Numbered from the stretch's first letter, positions 17,070-27,764 are shown. The stretch: 64,000 bases of DNA from Bacillus gobiensis (GCF_001278705.1 NZ_CP012600.1:1550190-1614189); one strand, 5' to 3'. A program made the numbers and translations. The notes: generated by a model not told the origin, from the sequence alone.

Positions 17070-17393
17070 TTATTTGCTTATCATTCTCATTCTCGGATTT
17101 AACGTTTCAGAATTGCTTTTTAATGAAAAAGTATTCGACTTTTCATTCGCGTCCATCTTCATTTGTTCATCGAAAAATACCTTTTTCACTTTTTGAATAA
17201 GAATCGGAGCTCCGTTCGTTTGAATCGATTCTGTCTCGCCGACAGGCTGATCTGTCAGCCACAGAGCCGGTACCCCGCTTACCGCGCAGCCGCATCCTTC
17301 AGAATCATAGGCAAGCTGTATATGTTTTCCCGGTGACGCCATTAACGCCTCTTTAAGCATTTTATCTGCTGTTTCAGTTAATTGGATCTGCAT
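17070..17393 (-). CDS. yqkB: HesB/IscA-like protein YqkB
   Basis: A 107-residue protein of the HesB/YadR/IscA-like fold. It shows [17 protein letters not shown] and [19 protein letters not shown]. Only the CGC pair is present, not the full three-cysteine set of A-type iron-sulfur carriers, as usual for the YqkB subgroup. A role in iron-sulfur metabolism is inferred from the fold alone. It is followed closely by yqkC. Confidence 0.85.
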   Translation of the reverse strand: MQIQLTETADKMLKEALMASPGKHIQLAYDSEGCGCAVSGVPALWLTDQPVGETESIQTNGAPILIQKVKKVFFDEQMKMDANEKSNTFSLKSNSETLNPRMRMISK

Positions 17394-17501
17394 GTAGTTT
17401 TCCCTCCAACATTTCTTAATGCCATTGTATCACCAAATGAGTGATCTTTCGAACGGAAGAGCTTTCAACCTTTATAGTTTACATAATAAAATTACTGTAA
17501 A

Positions 17502-18461
17502 TCAAATATTACGAACCAATATTTTCTCACCTCTATGTCCTATTCCCTTTTTTAATATGAAATCCGCTCTGTATTTTGTTGGGAGAATATTCTCTTGTAA
17601 ATTCGGCCTGTTTACTTTCGTCCAAATGTTTTGTGCAAACTTGATTGCCTCATCGTCGGATAAATCCTTGTAGCGATGAAAATAGGATTCAGGGTCTTGA
17701 AATGCGGTTTCTCTCAGCTTCAAAAACCGCTCAATGTACCAAGTCGTAATCAATTTCTCTTCTGCGTCTACATAGATGGAATAATTAAAGAAATCTGACA
17801 CGAAGACCCTTGGCTTATTAATGTCTTCTTCTGATGGTGGCGGGGTTTGAAGCACATTAATCCCTTCGATGATGACAACGTCAGCGTCTTCTATGGTTTC
17901 ATAGGATCCAGGAACTCTGTCATAGGTAAGGTGGGAATACACAGGAGCGCGAACGATCTTCTTTCCGGCTTTTATTTCGCTTAAAAATCCAAGTAAACGT
18001 TTTACATCATAACTTTCCGGAAATCCTTTTTTCAGCATCAACCCTTTTTCTTCCAGCTGCTTGTTCGGATATAGGAAGCCGTCCGTTGTAATTAAGCTGA
18101 CCTTTGGTTTCCATGGCATACGCGAGAGCAAGGTTTGCAGGATGCGTGCAGTTGTGCTTTTACCTACGGCGACGCTTCCTGCGATTCCAATGATAAATGG
18201 CTGGCGTTGATTTTGATTATTTAAGTAGGCGTGTATGCCGCGCTGTCTTTGAAAATACGACATGATATGTATATTTAATAACTGGACAAACGGAACGTAA
18301 ATTTCCTTCACTTCTGAAAGAGACAGTGATACATTGACTCCTTTTAATGCATCCATTTCTTTTTCCTTTATCGGGATTGCTGAAGGCATTCCGAGCTTTC
18401 TCCAGTCCTGTCTGGAATGTGAAGTAAACAATGAAATAAGACTGCTGTTGGATTGATTCAT
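17502..18461 (-). CDS. coaA: Pantothenate kinase (type I)
   Basis: A 319-residue type I pantothenate kinase, catalysing the first step of coenzyme A synthesis. The P-loop GSVAVGKST is at residues 95-103, and the family motif TTDGFLYPNKQLEEKGLMLKK and YIERFLKLRETAF follow. The ATG at 18459-18461 has GAGGGAG upstream and gives the same length as the B. subtilis enzyme. A longer frame to 18518 lacks a ribosome binding site. Confidence 0.95.
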   Translation of the reverse strand: MNQSNSSLISLFTSHSRQDWRKLGMPSAIPIKEKEMDALKGVNVSLSLSEVKEIYVPFVQLLNIHIMSYFQRQRGIHAYLNNQNQRQPFIIGIAGSVAVGKSTTARILQTLLSRMPWKPKVSLITTDGFLYPNKQLEEKGLMLKKGFPESYDVKRLLGFLSEIKAGKKIVRAPVYSHLTYDRVPGSYETIEDADVVIIEGINVLQTPPPSEEDINKPRVFVSDFFNYSIYVDAEEKLITTWYIERFLKLRETAFQDPESYFHRYKDLSDDEAIKFAQNIWTKVNRPNLQENILPTKYRADFILKKGIGHRGEKILVRNI

Positions 18462-18554
18462 TTTCTCCCTCGTTCCCCTTAGATGATGACAGTTTTTCGT
18501 ATATAGTAAGATCCCCATTGATTGAACTTATTTTAACACAATATTCTGGTTTCG

Positions 18555-19337
18555 TTATTTTTTCGAAAATGCGCCACGGGCCACTCGTTCAACAAGTCCG
18601 GGAAACAGTTGATAGAGCTTGCTGCCTGCATTCATCCAAGCAGGAAGGTTAATTTCCCGTTTATTTGTCAGCATACAGGCAACTACTTTTCCGGCAACTT
18701 TATCAGCGTCAAGCATCCACTTATCAATGGTTTTTGCATAATTTCCGCTCTCATCTGCTATCGAAAAAAAGTTCGTGCGGATCGGACCAGGATTCACTGT
18801 GGTTACGTGAATACCTGTTTTCATAAGCTCCATTCTCAGGCTGTTTGAATAGGCAAGTACGGCATGCTTTGTTGCAGAGTAAAGGCTCGATTTAGGAGTT
18901 GCAATCTTTCCACCCTGTGAAGCGACATTGATTATGTGTCCGTGACCCTTATCAATCATCTTGGGGAGAGCCATTTTTGTACATGCCACAAGACCGAAGA
19001 CATTGACTTCAAACATGCCTTTCATTTCTTCCAGAGTAGAATCCTCTACAGTTTTAAAAACCCCGAATCCAGCGTTATTTACCAACACGTCGATTCTGTT
19101 GATTTCGGCAAATACGTTTGACACCTTCTCAAGATCAGATACATCGAGAATGATTGGCTTGCAGCTTCCTTGTGTTTCTTGATGAATTTTAGTCCGCAGG
19201 CGTTCGAGCGGCTCCATCCTTCTCGCAGCTGCATACACATGTGCCCCTTTAAGAGCAGCTTGATACGCTATTTTCTCACCCAGTCCTCCTGACGCTCCTG
19301 TAATAAAAACGGTTTTTCCTTTAAGTCTTTCATTCAT
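18555..19337 (-). CDS. yqjQ: Short-chain dehydrogenase/reductase YqjQ
   Basis: A 260-residue SDR oxidoreductase. The nucleotide-binding motif [12 protein letters not shown] is at residues 14-25, NNAGFG near 87 and the catalytic [12 protein letters not shown] (Tyr, Lys) near 155. The start overlaps the yqjP stop by four bases. Substrate unknown. Confidence 0.9.
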   Translation of the reverse strand: MNERLKGKTVFITGASGGLGEKIAYQAALKGAHVYAAARRMEPLERLRTKIHQETQGSCKPIILDVSDLEKVSNVFAEINRIDVLVNNAGFGVFKTVEDSTLEEMKGMFEVNVFGLVACTKMALPKMIDKGHGHIINVASQGGKIATPKSSLYSATKHAVLAYSNSLRMELMKTGIHVTTVNPGPIRTNFFSIADESGNYAKTIDKWMLDADKVAGKVVACMLTNKREINLPAWMNAGSKLYQLFPGLVERVARGAFSKK

Positions 19338-20302
19338 TTTTCCACCCGCTTTGCTTTGTAGTACACATGCCCGTGATGCAGAAACATTTCAACCTTCCCT
19401 CGATCTTCTAAATCGTCAAGCTGCCCGACTGTTTCACTCATTGTAAAAAACAACTCGTTTTCATATTTTTGAGGAAATAGCTTTTGGCACACTTCATAAG
19501 GGGTAAGAGCATCTTTTTGCAAAAAATGATAGACCTCTTCTGCACGTCTTTGTTGTTTTTGCAGCCGGTTATCAACAAGCTGGCGGACATTATCAATGGG
19601 TTCTCCATGTCCGGGAAGAATCGTTTTAATCTCCAGATCCGCCAATTTTTTAAGTGATTTATTATAATCAAGCAGCGGACGAGAGCGAATATCGTTGTTT
19701 TTGGGAACCTCAAGAAGCGGATTTGAAGAAGTTTGTTTTAACAGTACATCTCCGCCAAGCATAATATGTTCTCCAAGATGATAAAGAACAATGTGCGACT
19801 CTGCGTGCCCGGGTGTATAGTAAATATCCCAATCCTCTAAGTCTTCGATCCTATCGCCTTCTTTTACTGCTTGTGTTAAAGGGCGGTGACACGATAATCG
19901 ATATATCTTTCTAAATTCCATTACCAATTCATTTAATTGTTCCGGAACTCCAAACGATTGAAACAATTCATAAAAATAATCGAGCTCCTTATGAATAAAT
20001 TCAGGTTTTTGATTTATGTACGGTTCATTATTCGGATGACCGATAATTCTCACTCGTTCTGGAAGATCATCCAACAATCCAACATGGTCGGCGTGATGAT
20101 GAGTAAGGATCACTTGGTCAATATCTAATAAAGAAATTCCGTGTCGTGATAGCGCTCCTTTTAATGCCTCATACGCTTCTTTCGTTTTCGGACCTGCATC
20201 TATCAAGGTTACGGCTTCACCTAACAAAACGTATACGATGACGTCTCCTACAGGAAATGGAGTAGGTAAAGAAATAGGAATAATTTTACGTCTCGTCCTC
20301 AT
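19334..20302 (-). CDS. yqjP: Metallo-beta-lactamase fold hydrolase YqjP
   Basis: A protein of about 322 residues with the MBL fold. The metal motif THHHADHVG is near residue 77, further metal ligands lie in [12 protein letters not shown] and in LPGHGEPI, and a C-terminal domain with winged-helix character ([16 protein letters not shown]) follows. The ATG at 20300-20302 is one option; a GTG at 20326 in the same frame is another, and neither has a strong ribosome binding site. Substrate unknown. It forms a coupled pair with yqjQ. Confidence 0.87.
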   Translation of the reverse strand: MRTRRKIIPISLPTPFPVGDVIVYVLLGEAVTLIDAGPKTKEAYEALKGALSRHGISLLDIDQVILTHHHADHVGLLDDLPERVRIIGHPNNEPYINQKPEFIHKELDYFYELFQSFGVPEQLNELVMEFRKIYRLSCHRPLTQAVKEGDRIEDLEDWDIYYTPGHAESHIVLYHLGEHIMLGGDVLLKQTSSNPLLEVPKNNDIRSRPLLDYNKSLKKLADLEIKTILPGHGEPIDNVRQLVDNRLQKQQRRAEEVYHFLQKDALTPYEVCQKLFPQKYENELFFTMSETVGQLDDLEDRGKVEMFLHHGHVYYKAKRVEK

Positions 20303-20387
20303 AAAATAAATCAACGCCTTTTTCACTTTTATTTTATATTTTAGCTTTTTTAAAATGGAATGTCACAGCATGCAAACCAAAAACTGC

Positions 20388-20417
20388 TTGACACACGACA
20401 ACCAGCCATTGCATAAT
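20388..20417 (+). promoter_or_regulatory. Sigma-A promoter of the proI T-box transcript
   Basis: TTGACA (20388-20393), an 18-bp spacer and CATAAT (20412-20417). Transcription would start just before the T-box leader. Confidence 0.75.
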
Positions 20418-20424
20418 GGCAACA

Positions 20425-20673
20425 AACAAATTGTACGAATACGAACGCAGCGACTAGGACTAGTAAACAGACGATGGTTTTAGAAACTGAAATCCTCCGG
20501 CTGAAAGATTTCAGACCCACTCTTCTTGTTGAACCTTCCCTAAGAGCGGTTAGGCAAACCTAAACGTTTTCCGCGTTAAAGGAAACTTAAGAGAGCATGT
20601 CTTTATATCACGTGCTAATTAAAGGTGGTACCGCGAACCCTTTCGTCCTTACGATGAAGGGGTTCTTTTTTTA
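20425..20673 (+). promoter_or_regulatory. T-box riboswitch controlling proI
   Basis: The T-box sequence AAAGGTGGTACCGCG is at 20621-20635, followed by a terminator hairpin (GAACCC...GGGTTC and seven T, 20635-20673). An upstream structured region holds an AGTA element near 20460 and a GGCTGAAAGATTTCAG distal arm. A CCT codon at 20534-20536, in GAACCTTCCC on the 3' side of the presumed stem I, is a good candidate specifier for proline. That fits control by uncharged proline tRNA of a proline synthesis gene. The specifier assignment is my reading of the fold and was not computed. Confidence 0.88.
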
Positions 20674-20766
20674 TCCTGCAGCAACTCCTGTATACCCTTG
20701 GCGGGGACCAGCTGACGTCCCTTCCCCACTAATTGAAGATTCACTTAATTTAAGGAGGTTTTACCT

Positions 20767-21603
20767 ATGAATAAAATCGGCTTTATTGGAGCTGGTTCCA
20801 TGGCTGAATCAATGATAAACGGAATGGTAAATAGTAAGATCATCAATCCGAAAAATATTTATGTCACCAATCATTCAAATATTGATCGGCTTCACGAGCT
20901 CAATAACACGTACGGAATTACCATTTGTACGGATAAAAAACAGCTCATGCAGGAAACAGATATTGTTGTTCTTGCAATGAAACCGAAGGATGCAGCTTCA
21001 GGAATCCAAAACATTCGTTCTTATCTGAACGATCATTTGATCATTTCCGTTCTTGCAGGTATCACGATCGACACCATTCAACTGCTTTTTAATGAGCAAG
21101 TTTCTGTGGTTCGTGCGATGCCGAATACATCCGCTTCCATTCAAAAGTCTGCCACAGCATTTACTGTATGCGAACATGTCACAGAAAAACAATTTAATCA
21201 TGCCCAAGCTTTTTTGGAAACGATCGGTGAAGCGTTTTACGTCGATGAAAATGAAATGGATGCCATCACAGCCGTTTCCGGAAGCGGTCCTGCCTATATT
21301 TATCATTTTATTGAGGCATTGGAGGCCGCTGCTATTGAGGTTGGATTGTCACAGTCTACCGCAAAACATTTGATTTTCCAAACACTTTCAGGAGCAACGG
21401 AAATGCTGTTGCAAAGCGAAAAATCTCCTGGAATTTTAAAGAAAGAAATCACGAGTCCTGGGGGTACAACAGAAGCGGGATTAAAAACGCTTCAACGGTA
21501 CCATTTTAGCGAAGCAGTAACAGAATGCGTAAGGAATGCAGCAAGGCGCTCAGCTGAGATAAAAGTGGAATTTTCGAAACAAGCCTTAAAAAACCAAGCC
21601 TAA
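20767..21603 (+). CDS. proI: Pyrroline-5-carboxylate reductase
   Basis: A 278-residue P5C reductase, the last step of proline synthesis. The N-terminal Rossmann motif IGFIGAGSMAESMI and the C-terminal signature (MLLQSEKSPGILKKEITSP, GGTTEAGL) are intact. AAGGAGG precedes the ATG. The upstream T-box suggests this is the biosynthetic, proline-regulated isoform (ProI) rather than an osmotic-stress one. Confidence 0.95.
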   Translation: MNKIGFIGAGSMAESMINGMVNSKIINPKNIYVTNHSNIDRLHELNNTYGITICTDKKQLMQETDIVVLAMKPKDAASGIQNIRSYLNDHLIISVLAGITIDTIQLLFNEQVSVVRAMPNTSASIQKSATAFTVCEHVTEKQFNHAQAFLETIGEAFYVDENEMDAITAVSGSGPAYIYHFIEALEAAAIEVGLSQSTAKHLIFQTLSGATEMLLQSEKSPGILKKEITSPGGTTEAGLKTLQRYHFSEAVTECVRNAARRSAEIKVEFSKQALKNQA

Positions 21604-21622
21604 ATATTGCTAGGCTTGGTTT
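21591..21622. terminator. Bidirectional terminator between proI and yqjN
   Basis: AAACCAAGCCTA and TAGGCTTGGTTT form a perfect 12-bp stem that overlaps the stop codons of both convergent genes. Confidence 0.85.
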
Positions 21623-23226
21623 AACAGACTTTCGATCGTATACTGTAAGACCTGAGGCAGCTGTCCAAACGAATAAGGAACATGGAGCCTTTCCGTCCAT
21701 TTATGGGGATCTTTTCCGAAAGGGCCTACATTGATAACAGGTACGAAGATCGTACTTTCCTTCCCTGAAGGCAAAGCGTAACCTCGATTAAACAACGGCA
21801 TATTGTTTGTATACGTACTGACCGATTGCTTTTCGAGCTGTAGATAACTTAAATCAGAAAGTCCGGGAAAATATTGAACCTCTTTGAATTTAAGTCCAAA
21901 TTGTTTATCAGCAAACTCCGTAACCGAGTCAATCGTTTTTCTGATTAAAGGTTCATCTTTTGATGAGACCGACGGATAAAAAGGAGGGCTGTAAAACAAC
22001 ACAATCATCGGGCCGTCCTCTTTGCAAAGCGAAGCCAATTCAGAAACTATTTTTGTCGTGAAATCCCGATCTCCTAATTTACCCCGGTTGGCAAACACAT
22101 AATTTAGTATTCTCTCAGCTTCCGACTTACCCGCACGTTTTTCTGCAAGCTCAAGCAAGCGTTCAAACGTAAAAACTGACACCTTGTATTCTTCCTTTGA
22201 AAAAGCTTCGAATCTTTGGTAATCTAACGTTTTTTTATTTATGTTATTTTCGATGTTCAATGCGGCTTTCTTGGCGGTATCAATCAGCATTCGATGAAGC
22301 TCATCAGCAGAACGCTCCATCGTGAGAACGTTAAAAAGCGATACGGAAGCATGCGGGGTTTGCACTGAATAATTTTCCTTCAAATCCTTTTGCATCAGAT
22401 TCGTTGGCGGCGGAGTAAACTCTCCGTCTACTGCTTCACAATAGCCTACATTTAATTCAAGAAGACGGTTGACCTCAGAAACCATGAGATTTGAATTTAA
22501 TCCTGAAAACGGTTCCCCTACGTGGGTTTCAATTCCTTTGCAAAAGAAACCGGGCAATACTTTCCCGATGCTTCCACTGTATACATAAAGATTTGGGTCT
22601 CCAGGAAATTTTTCGAACATCGGTTCACTGTTTAAACAAGCGATATACTTAAGGTCATGTAAATCCTTCATTTCCCTTAATACTGGGACTGCTTCAATCA
22701 TGCCTTGCGAGTTTACCTCTTCATCAGGTACGGTCACCAATAGCAAATTTCCGTCAAATAAACCGTTCATTGCCCTTTCCAGCATAGAGAGCTGAACCGC
22801 CAGCCCCGATTTCATGTCCATTGCTCCTCGACCAAATATCCAATCTCCGCTCTCCAAATCCCTTCTTGCCCGTTCCGGCAAAAGTTCTTTTTTCTTTGTA
22901 AATGAATTAAGCAATTCGACAGGCTTGCAAGCCATGTTTTTAAACTCGCCGTAATCGTCAACATCAACTACGTCAAAATGGCTAAGCATTACTATCGTAT
23001 TTTTATTTGGTTGTTTTTTAACAAGCGCGGACAAAAAATATCTTCCGTCTTTCATAGGGTGCAAGGTTAGATGGTTCGGATTTTTTTGAAAATAGGAGCG
23101 ATCTTTTAATAAGTTATACATATATTCTGCCAGCGCTACTTCTCCTGTCGTTCCGGAAATGCTGTCATATTGAATGAGTGAGATGAGCAGCGATTTAAGC
23201 TCATCCTGGGTTTGCCATTTCATCAT
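21610..23226 (-). CDS. yqjN: M20 family peptidase YqjN (RocB-like)
   Basis: A 538-residue zinc metallopeptidase-like protein similar to RocB of arginine catabolism. Metal ligands are visible in MLSHFDVVD, GRGAMDMKSG and VPDEEVNSQG. It is longer than ordinary M20 enzymes, as is usual for this subgroup. It lies convergent to proI, as in B. subtilis. The peptide or amino acid substrate is not established. Confidence 0.9.
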   Translation of the reverse strand: MMKWQTQDELKSLLISLIQYDSISGTTGEVALAEYMYNLLKDRSYFQKNPNHLTLHPMKDGRYFLSALVKKQPNKNTIVMLSHFDVVDVDDYGEFKNMACKPVELLNSFTKKKELLPERARRDLESGDWIFGRGAMDMKSGLAVQLSMLERAMNGLFDGNLLLVTVPDEEVNSQGMIEAVPVLREMKDLHDLKYIACLNSEPMFEKFPGDPNLYVYSGSIGKVLPGFFCKGIETHVGEPFSGLNSNLMVSEVNRLLELNVGYCEAVDGEFTPPPTNLMQKDLKENYSVQTPHASVSLFNVLTMERSADELHRMLIDTAKKAALNIENNINKKTLDYQRFEAFSKEEYKVSVFTFERLLELAEKRAGKSEAERILNYVFANRGKLGDRDFTTKIVSELASLCKEDGPMIVLFYSPPFYPSVSSKDEPLIRKTIDSVTEFADKQFGLKFKEVQYFPGLSDLSYLQLEKQSVSTYTNNMPLFNRGYALPSGKESTIFVPVINVGPFGKDPHKWTERLHVPYSFGQLPQVLQYTIESLLNQA

Positions 23227-23246
23227 GGGCCTGCACCTCTACCCTA

Positions 23247-24290
23247 CTAATATTTAACTGTATCACCAATTTCAGCTGATTTATAGATAGCATATATCAG
23301 CTTTTGAATCACGACACCTTGCTCTGCAGCAGGTACAGATGCGTGGCCGGCCCGGCAAGCATCGACAAACCTCTCTACCTCTAGCTCGTGGCTTGTTTTC
23401 TCTTGAAAAATGATCGGAGTGCTGTCAATCAGCGTTTCATGCCTCTCCTGAAAAATTTTCAAGGGAAACACATCGGCGCCACCTTGATTTCCCATCAAGG
23501 AAACCTGCATCGTTTCTTCTTTTTCAATATTTGCCGCAAAAGAGGTTTCTAAAATAAGCGATGCACCATTTTTAAACGTGATCATGCTGTGAGCAAGATC
23601 CTCAATCGAAAAGTTTCGCCAATCCCATTTCCCGAAAAAGCCGACTCCCTCCCGTATGCCGAGTTTTTGGTGGGTTTTTCCAAAAACGACATCTGGTTCG
23701 GGATATCCCATAAGATAAAGGGCGGTGTCCAGCATATGAACCCCAATATCAATTAACGGCCCTCCGCCTTGCAGCTCCTTGTTTGTAAAGACTCCCCAGC
23801 CGGGAATCCCTCTTCTCCTTAAGGCATGCGCGCGAACGGCATAAATATCTCCAAGCTCACCTGCCGCAATAAATCGTTTAAGAGCTTCCACTTCAGCAGA
23901 GTGCCGGTAATGAAATCCGTACATTAAAATTTTCCCTTTTCTTTTAGCCACCTCCGCCATACCGATAGCCTCTTCCGGAGTCATAGCAGGGGGCTTTTCA
24001 CATAACACATGGCATCCTGCTTCAAGGGCAGTTGTTGTTGCAGGAAAATGAAATTTGTTTGGCGTGCAGACGCTGACCGCATCGATGTCTAGCTCGCGAA
24101 ACATGTCCTCGTAGCTGGTAAATGTATGTTGAATGCCGAATTCTTCAGCGCAGGACTTTGCAGCTGCTTCATTGACATCACAAACAGAGACAATCTCTAT
24201 GCGATTTCCCTGCCGTAAGTAATTTGGAATATGTACGTTTCTTGCTATTCCCCCTGCACCAATGATACCTATTTTTAATTTGGGTGACAT
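23247..24290 (-). CDS. Gfo/Idh/MocA family oxidoreductase (ThuB-like)
   Basis: A 347-residue NAD(P)-dependent sugar oxidoreductase. The Rossmann motif GIIGAGGIARNVHIPNYL is at residues 8-25, the EKPPAMTPEEA motif near 97 holds the catalytic Lys, and GGGPLIDIGVHMLD near 173 is the C-terminal domain signature. It lies 38 bp after a ThuA-domain gene. ThuA/ThuB pairs act on keto-disaccharides in rhizobia, so a role in redox conversion of a sugar is likely. B. subtilis lacks this pair here, so it is probably an insertion. Confidence 0.87.
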   Translation of the reverse strand: MSPKLKIGIIGAGGIARNVHIPNYLRQGNRIEIVSVCDVNEAAAKSCAEEFGIQHTFTSYEDMFRELDIDAVSVCTPNKFHFPATTTALEAGCHVLCEKPPAMTPEEAIGMAEVAKRKGKILMYGFHYRHSAEVEALKRFIAAGELGDIYAVRAHALRRRGIPGWGVFTNKELQGGGPLIDIGVHMLDTALYLMGYPEPDVVFGKTHQKLGIREGVGFFGKWDWRNFSIEDLAHSMITFKNGASLILETSFAANIEKEETMQVSLMGNQGGADVFPLKIFQERHETLIDSTPIIFQEKTSHELEVERFVDACRAGHASVPAAEQGVVIQKLIYAIYKSAEIGDTVKY

Positions 24291-24328
24291 ATTGCCACAT
24301 CTCTCCTTTTTGCATACACCTTTAGCTG

Positions 24329-25048
24329 TTATTTTCCTGAAATTTTTTCAAGCGGTTCCTTGTTTCCATACGTTACCTGATCTGTTCTATCCCTGTTTGC
24401 CCACTTGACTGCATTCTTAATTACTTTTTGGATTTGCGGATGGTAATAGGAGGGATAGGTTTCATGGCCGGGCCGGAAATAAAAGATCTTTCCCCTTCCC
24501 CGTTTAAAGGTGCAGCCGCTGCGAAATACTTCTCCGCCTTCAAACCAGCTGACAAGAATGAGTTCCTCCGGTTCCGGAATGTCAAAATGCTCCCCGTACA
24601 TTTCCTCTTGTTCAAGTTCAATATACTCACCAACCCCTTCCAAAATAGGATGTGTAGGATCGATTACCCATAATCGTTCCTTTTCCCCCGTTTCCCGCCA
24701 TTTTAAATCGCATGACGTACCCATAAGCGCTTTGAAAGGTTTTGAAAAGTGGCCTGAATGAAGTACGATGAGTCCCATTCCTTCAAGCACTCTTTGTTTC
24801 ACGCGTTCAACTATTGCATCTTCCACTTCTTCATGTGCTTTATGTCCCCACCACAATAAGACATCAGTCTCATTTAAAAGTTTCTCTGTAAGCCCATGCT
24901 CCGGCTCATCTAATACAGCAGTTCTGACTGTATAACCATCTTCCTGCAGGAACTCCTGAATCGCCCCGTGAATTCCGTTTGGATAAATGCTTTGAACTTG
25001 CAGATCGCTTTGTTCATGGCGAAATTCATTCCACACTGTAACGTTCAT
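24329..25048 (-). CDS. ThuA domain protein (trehalose-utilisation type)
   Basis: A 239-residue protein made of a single ThuA domain, a class I glutamine-amidotransferase-like fold. It shows [38 protein letters not shown] and the conserved [13 protein letters not shown]. ThuA proteins are associated with metabolism of keto derivatives of trehalose and related glycosides. It precedes the Gfo/Idh/MocA gene and is probably co-transcribed with it. Confidence 0.88.
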   Translation of the reverse strand: MNVTVWNEFRHEQSDLQVQSIYPNGIHGAIQEFLQEDGYTVRTAVLDEPEHGLTEKLLNETDVLLWWGHKAHEEVEDAIVERVKQRVLEGMGLIVLHSGHFSKPFKALMGTSCDLKWRETGEKERLWVIDPTHPILEGVGEYIELEQEEMYGEHFDIPEPEELILVSWFEGGEVFRSGCTFKRGRGKIFYFRPGHETYPSYYHPQIQKVIKNAVKWANRDRTDQVTYGNKEPLEKISGK

Positions 25049-25148
25049 TTCTCCATCCCCTTTTATGATCGTCTGATATTAAAAATAATGGTTTCAAGCC
25101 TATTGTACAGAATATTTACACAGTTGAAAATGGGCAAGATAGATAACT

Positions 25149-26081
25149 TTATTCTTTGTTTCTTGTGACAGGATAAACGTCAAAATCTGAGGCAACAAAC
25201 GTATGCGGGAAAATTTTTTTCGCTTCACTTTCAAGCTCCCTTTTTTTCTTATCCCCTTGGTATCTTGCACTAATATGTGTAAGAATCAGCATGTTAACAT
25301 TTGCTTTTTTAGCGGTGGCTGCCGCTTGTTCAGTCGTACTGTGAAAATACAAATAGGCTAGATCGTCTTCTTCTTTGCCAAATGTTGCTTCATGAATAAG
25401 TACATCGGCCTGCTTCGCTAGATCCACCAAACAGTCACACAGTCTTGTATCACCAGAATACGCGATAACTCTCCCCTTTTTTTCCAGTCCCATAAAGTCC
25501 TTTCCGTTTATGAGCTCACCTGTTTCTGTTTTGATGGTCTCCCCGTTTTTCAGCCTTTGATAGATGGGCCCCGGTTGAACTCCTTTCTTCATCAGCTCTT
25601 CAACTTGGAGCGCTCCAGGCAAATCCTTTTCCTCCACCCTGAAGCCGTATGACTCCATTCCGTGACTCACTTTTTTTGTAATGACCTTAAATTGATCATC
25701 TTCAAAAACAGTTCCTTCTTCTATTTCAATGATTTCTAAAGGATAGGACAGCTTCGTGCCTGACACGAGGAGGCTCGTTCTCACAAACGCTTCAATTCCT
25801 GCAGGACCATATATAGAAAGCTGTGACTCGCCACCTTGAAAGGCTCGGCTGCTGATCAATCCCGGAAGTCCATAAATGTGGTCTCCATGGAGATGGCTAA
25901 TAAATATTTTTTCAATTTTTTTTGGTTTTAAGGAGGTGTAAAGAATTTGATGCTGGGTCGCTTCTCCGCAATCAAATAGCCATACAGCGTTCCGTTCCTC
26001 CAGTAATTTTAATGCGATCGACGTAACATTTCTTGTTTTTGCGGGTATGCCGGCACCCGTTCCTAAAAATAATAATTCCAA
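25149..26081 (-). CDS. rnz: Ribonuclease Z
   Basis: A 310-residue tRNA 3' processing endonuclease of the MBL fold. It begins [18 protein letters not shown] and carries the zinc motif [13 protein letters not shown] near residue 64, YSGDTR near 210 and HEATF, then HSTTEQAA. The exosite arm ([12 protein letters not shown]) is present. The start is TTG with GGAGG nine bases before it. It is divergent from zwf. Confidence 0.95.
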   Translation of the reverse strand: MELLFLGTGAGIPAKTRNVTSIALKLLEERNAVWLFDCGEATQHQILYTSLKPKKIEKIFISHLHGDHIYGLPGLISSRAFQGGESQLSIYGPAGIEAFVRTSLLVSGTKLSYPLEIIEIEEGTVFEDDQFKVITKKVSHGMESYGFRVEEKDLPGALQVEELMKKGVQPGPIYQRLKNGETIKTETGELINGKDFMGLEKKGRVIAYSGDTRLCDCLVDLAKQADVLIHEATFGKEEDDLAYLYFHSTTEQAAATAKKANVNMLILTHISARYQGDKKKRELESEAKKIFPHTFVASDFDVYPVTRNKE

Positions 26082-26281
26082 TTGCTTTATCCTCCATAAT
26101 AGGAATTAGACCTTATTCTATTAAAAGAATACATGAAACAAAAACGAATTGGAAATCTCAATTTCGAGTTTATGTTTTTGAAAGAATGTCTCAATTAGTT
26201 GCTTTCGTCCTAATTACCCTTTAAAATTAAATACTTGTAAAGCAAGTTGAAAATAAGCTTTTATAAAGTGAGGTACGTCAG

Positions 26282-27757
26282 TTGAAAACTCAAACAAATT
26301 ATCCAAAAGCTGTTATTGTTATTTTTGGCGCAACTGGAGATTTAGCTAAACGTAAACTTTTCCCCTCTATCCATCAGCTCTATGTCAATAAACAAATTGG
26401 TGAAGAGTTTGCTGTAGTTGGAGTTGGGAGACGCGATTGGTCAAACGAAGTCTTCAGAAGCAATGTTGTTAAGTCGGTTTCATCTTCAGAAGAAAATCAA
26501 AATTTAGATGATTTCATTTCGCATTTTTACTATCATTCTTTCGATGTCAATTCTTCTGAATCATATCAGGAACTAAATAAATTGCTTGAACAACTGGAAG
26601 ATACATACAACATTCCTCATAACCGAATGTTTTATCTTGCAATGGCTCCTGAATTTTTCGGTACTATCGCAACGAAATTAAAGCATGAAGGCTTAACTGC
26701 CACAGATGGTTGGTCAAGACTAATCATCGAAAAACCATTTGGCCACGATCTTCCAAGTGCAAAAGAATTGAATGATGAAATCCGCGAAGCGTTTACTGAA
26801 GATCAAATTTACAGAATTGATCATTATCTTGGTAAGCAAATGGTTCAAAATATTGAGGTAATTCGGTTTGCGAACGCGTTATTTGAACCGTTGTGGAATA
26901 ACCGTTATATTTCCAACATTCAGATCACTTCGAGTGAGTTTCTCGGAGTAGAAGACCGCGGCAGATACTACGAGAAGTCCGGGGCATTGCGTGATATGGT
27001 TCAGAACCACCTTCTGCAAATGGTGGCACTACTTGCAATGGAACCGCCAATAAATTTAACTACGGATGAAATCAGAAGTGAAAAGGTAAAAGCGTTCAGA
27101 GCTCTCCGAAAAGTTACGAAGGCAGAAGTGGACGACTACTTTGTCAGAGGACAATACGATTCCGGTACAATCAATGGAAATGTTGTCCCTGCTTATAATG
27201 AGGAGCAAAATGTAGATAAGCATTCGAATACAGAAACGTTTGTTGCCGGCAAATTATTAATTGACAACTTCCGTTGGGCGGGCGTTCCTTTCTTTATCAG
27301 AACAGGTAAACGATTAGCAAAAAAATCAACGGAAATTATTGTCCAATTTAAAGATATTCCGATGAATCTTTATTATGGAAATGGCCATTCGATGCATCCG
27401 AACTTATTAGTAATTCATATTCAACCTGATGAAGGAATTACCCTTCACTTAAATGCAAGAAAAGTCGATGGATCGACCTTTACTGCCCCTATCAAACTGG
27501 ACTATCAAAATAACAACATTGACGGAATGAACACACCTGAGGCTTATGAAAAGCTAATCAATGATTGTCTGAATGGGGACGCAACAAACTTTACACATTG
27601 GGATGAAGTAGCGCTTTCCTGGAGCTTTGTCGACCCTATATCTGAGGCATGGGCAGAAAATAAGACGCTCAACCCGAACTATGAATCAGGTTCAATGGGT
27701 CCTAAAGAATCGGATGCCCTTCTAGAAAAAGAAGGCTTTCATTGGTGGACAAATTAA
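26282..27757 (+). CDS. zwf: Glucose-6-phosphate 1-dehydrogenase
   Basis: A 491-residue enzyme for the first oxidative step of the pentose phosphate pathway. The NADP motif IFGATGDLAKRKLFPS is at residues 14-29, IEKPFGHDLPSA near 153 and the active-site RIDHYLGKQMVQN near 181. The start is TTG with GAGGT seven bases upstream. It converges with gndA, the next step of the same pathway but one, through a shared terminator. Confidence 0.97.
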   Translation: MKTQTNYPKAVIVIFGATGDLAKRKLFPSIHQLYVNKQIGEEFAVVGVGRRDWSNEVFRSNVVKSVSSSEENQNLDDFISHFYYHSFDVNSSESYQELNKLLEQLEDTYNIPHNRMFYLAMAPEFFGTIATKLKHEGLTATDGWSRLIIEKPFGHDLPSAKELNDEIREAFTEDQIYRIDHYLGKQMVQNIEVIRFANALFEPLWNNRYISNIQITSSEFLGVEDRGRYYEKSGALRDMVQNHLLQMVALLAMEPPINLTTDEIRSEKVKAFRALRKVTKAEVDDYFVRGQYDSGTINGNVVPAYNEEQNVDKHSNTETFVAGKLLIDNFRWAGVPFFIRTGKRLAKKSTEIIVQFKDIPMNLYYGNGHSMHPNLLVIHIQPDEGITLHLNARKVDGSTFTAPIKLDYQNNNIDGMNTPEAYEKLINDCLNGDATNFTHWDEVALSWSFVDPISEAWAENKTLNPNYESGSMGPKESDALLEKEGFHWWTN

Positions 27758-27764
27758 CTCAAAG

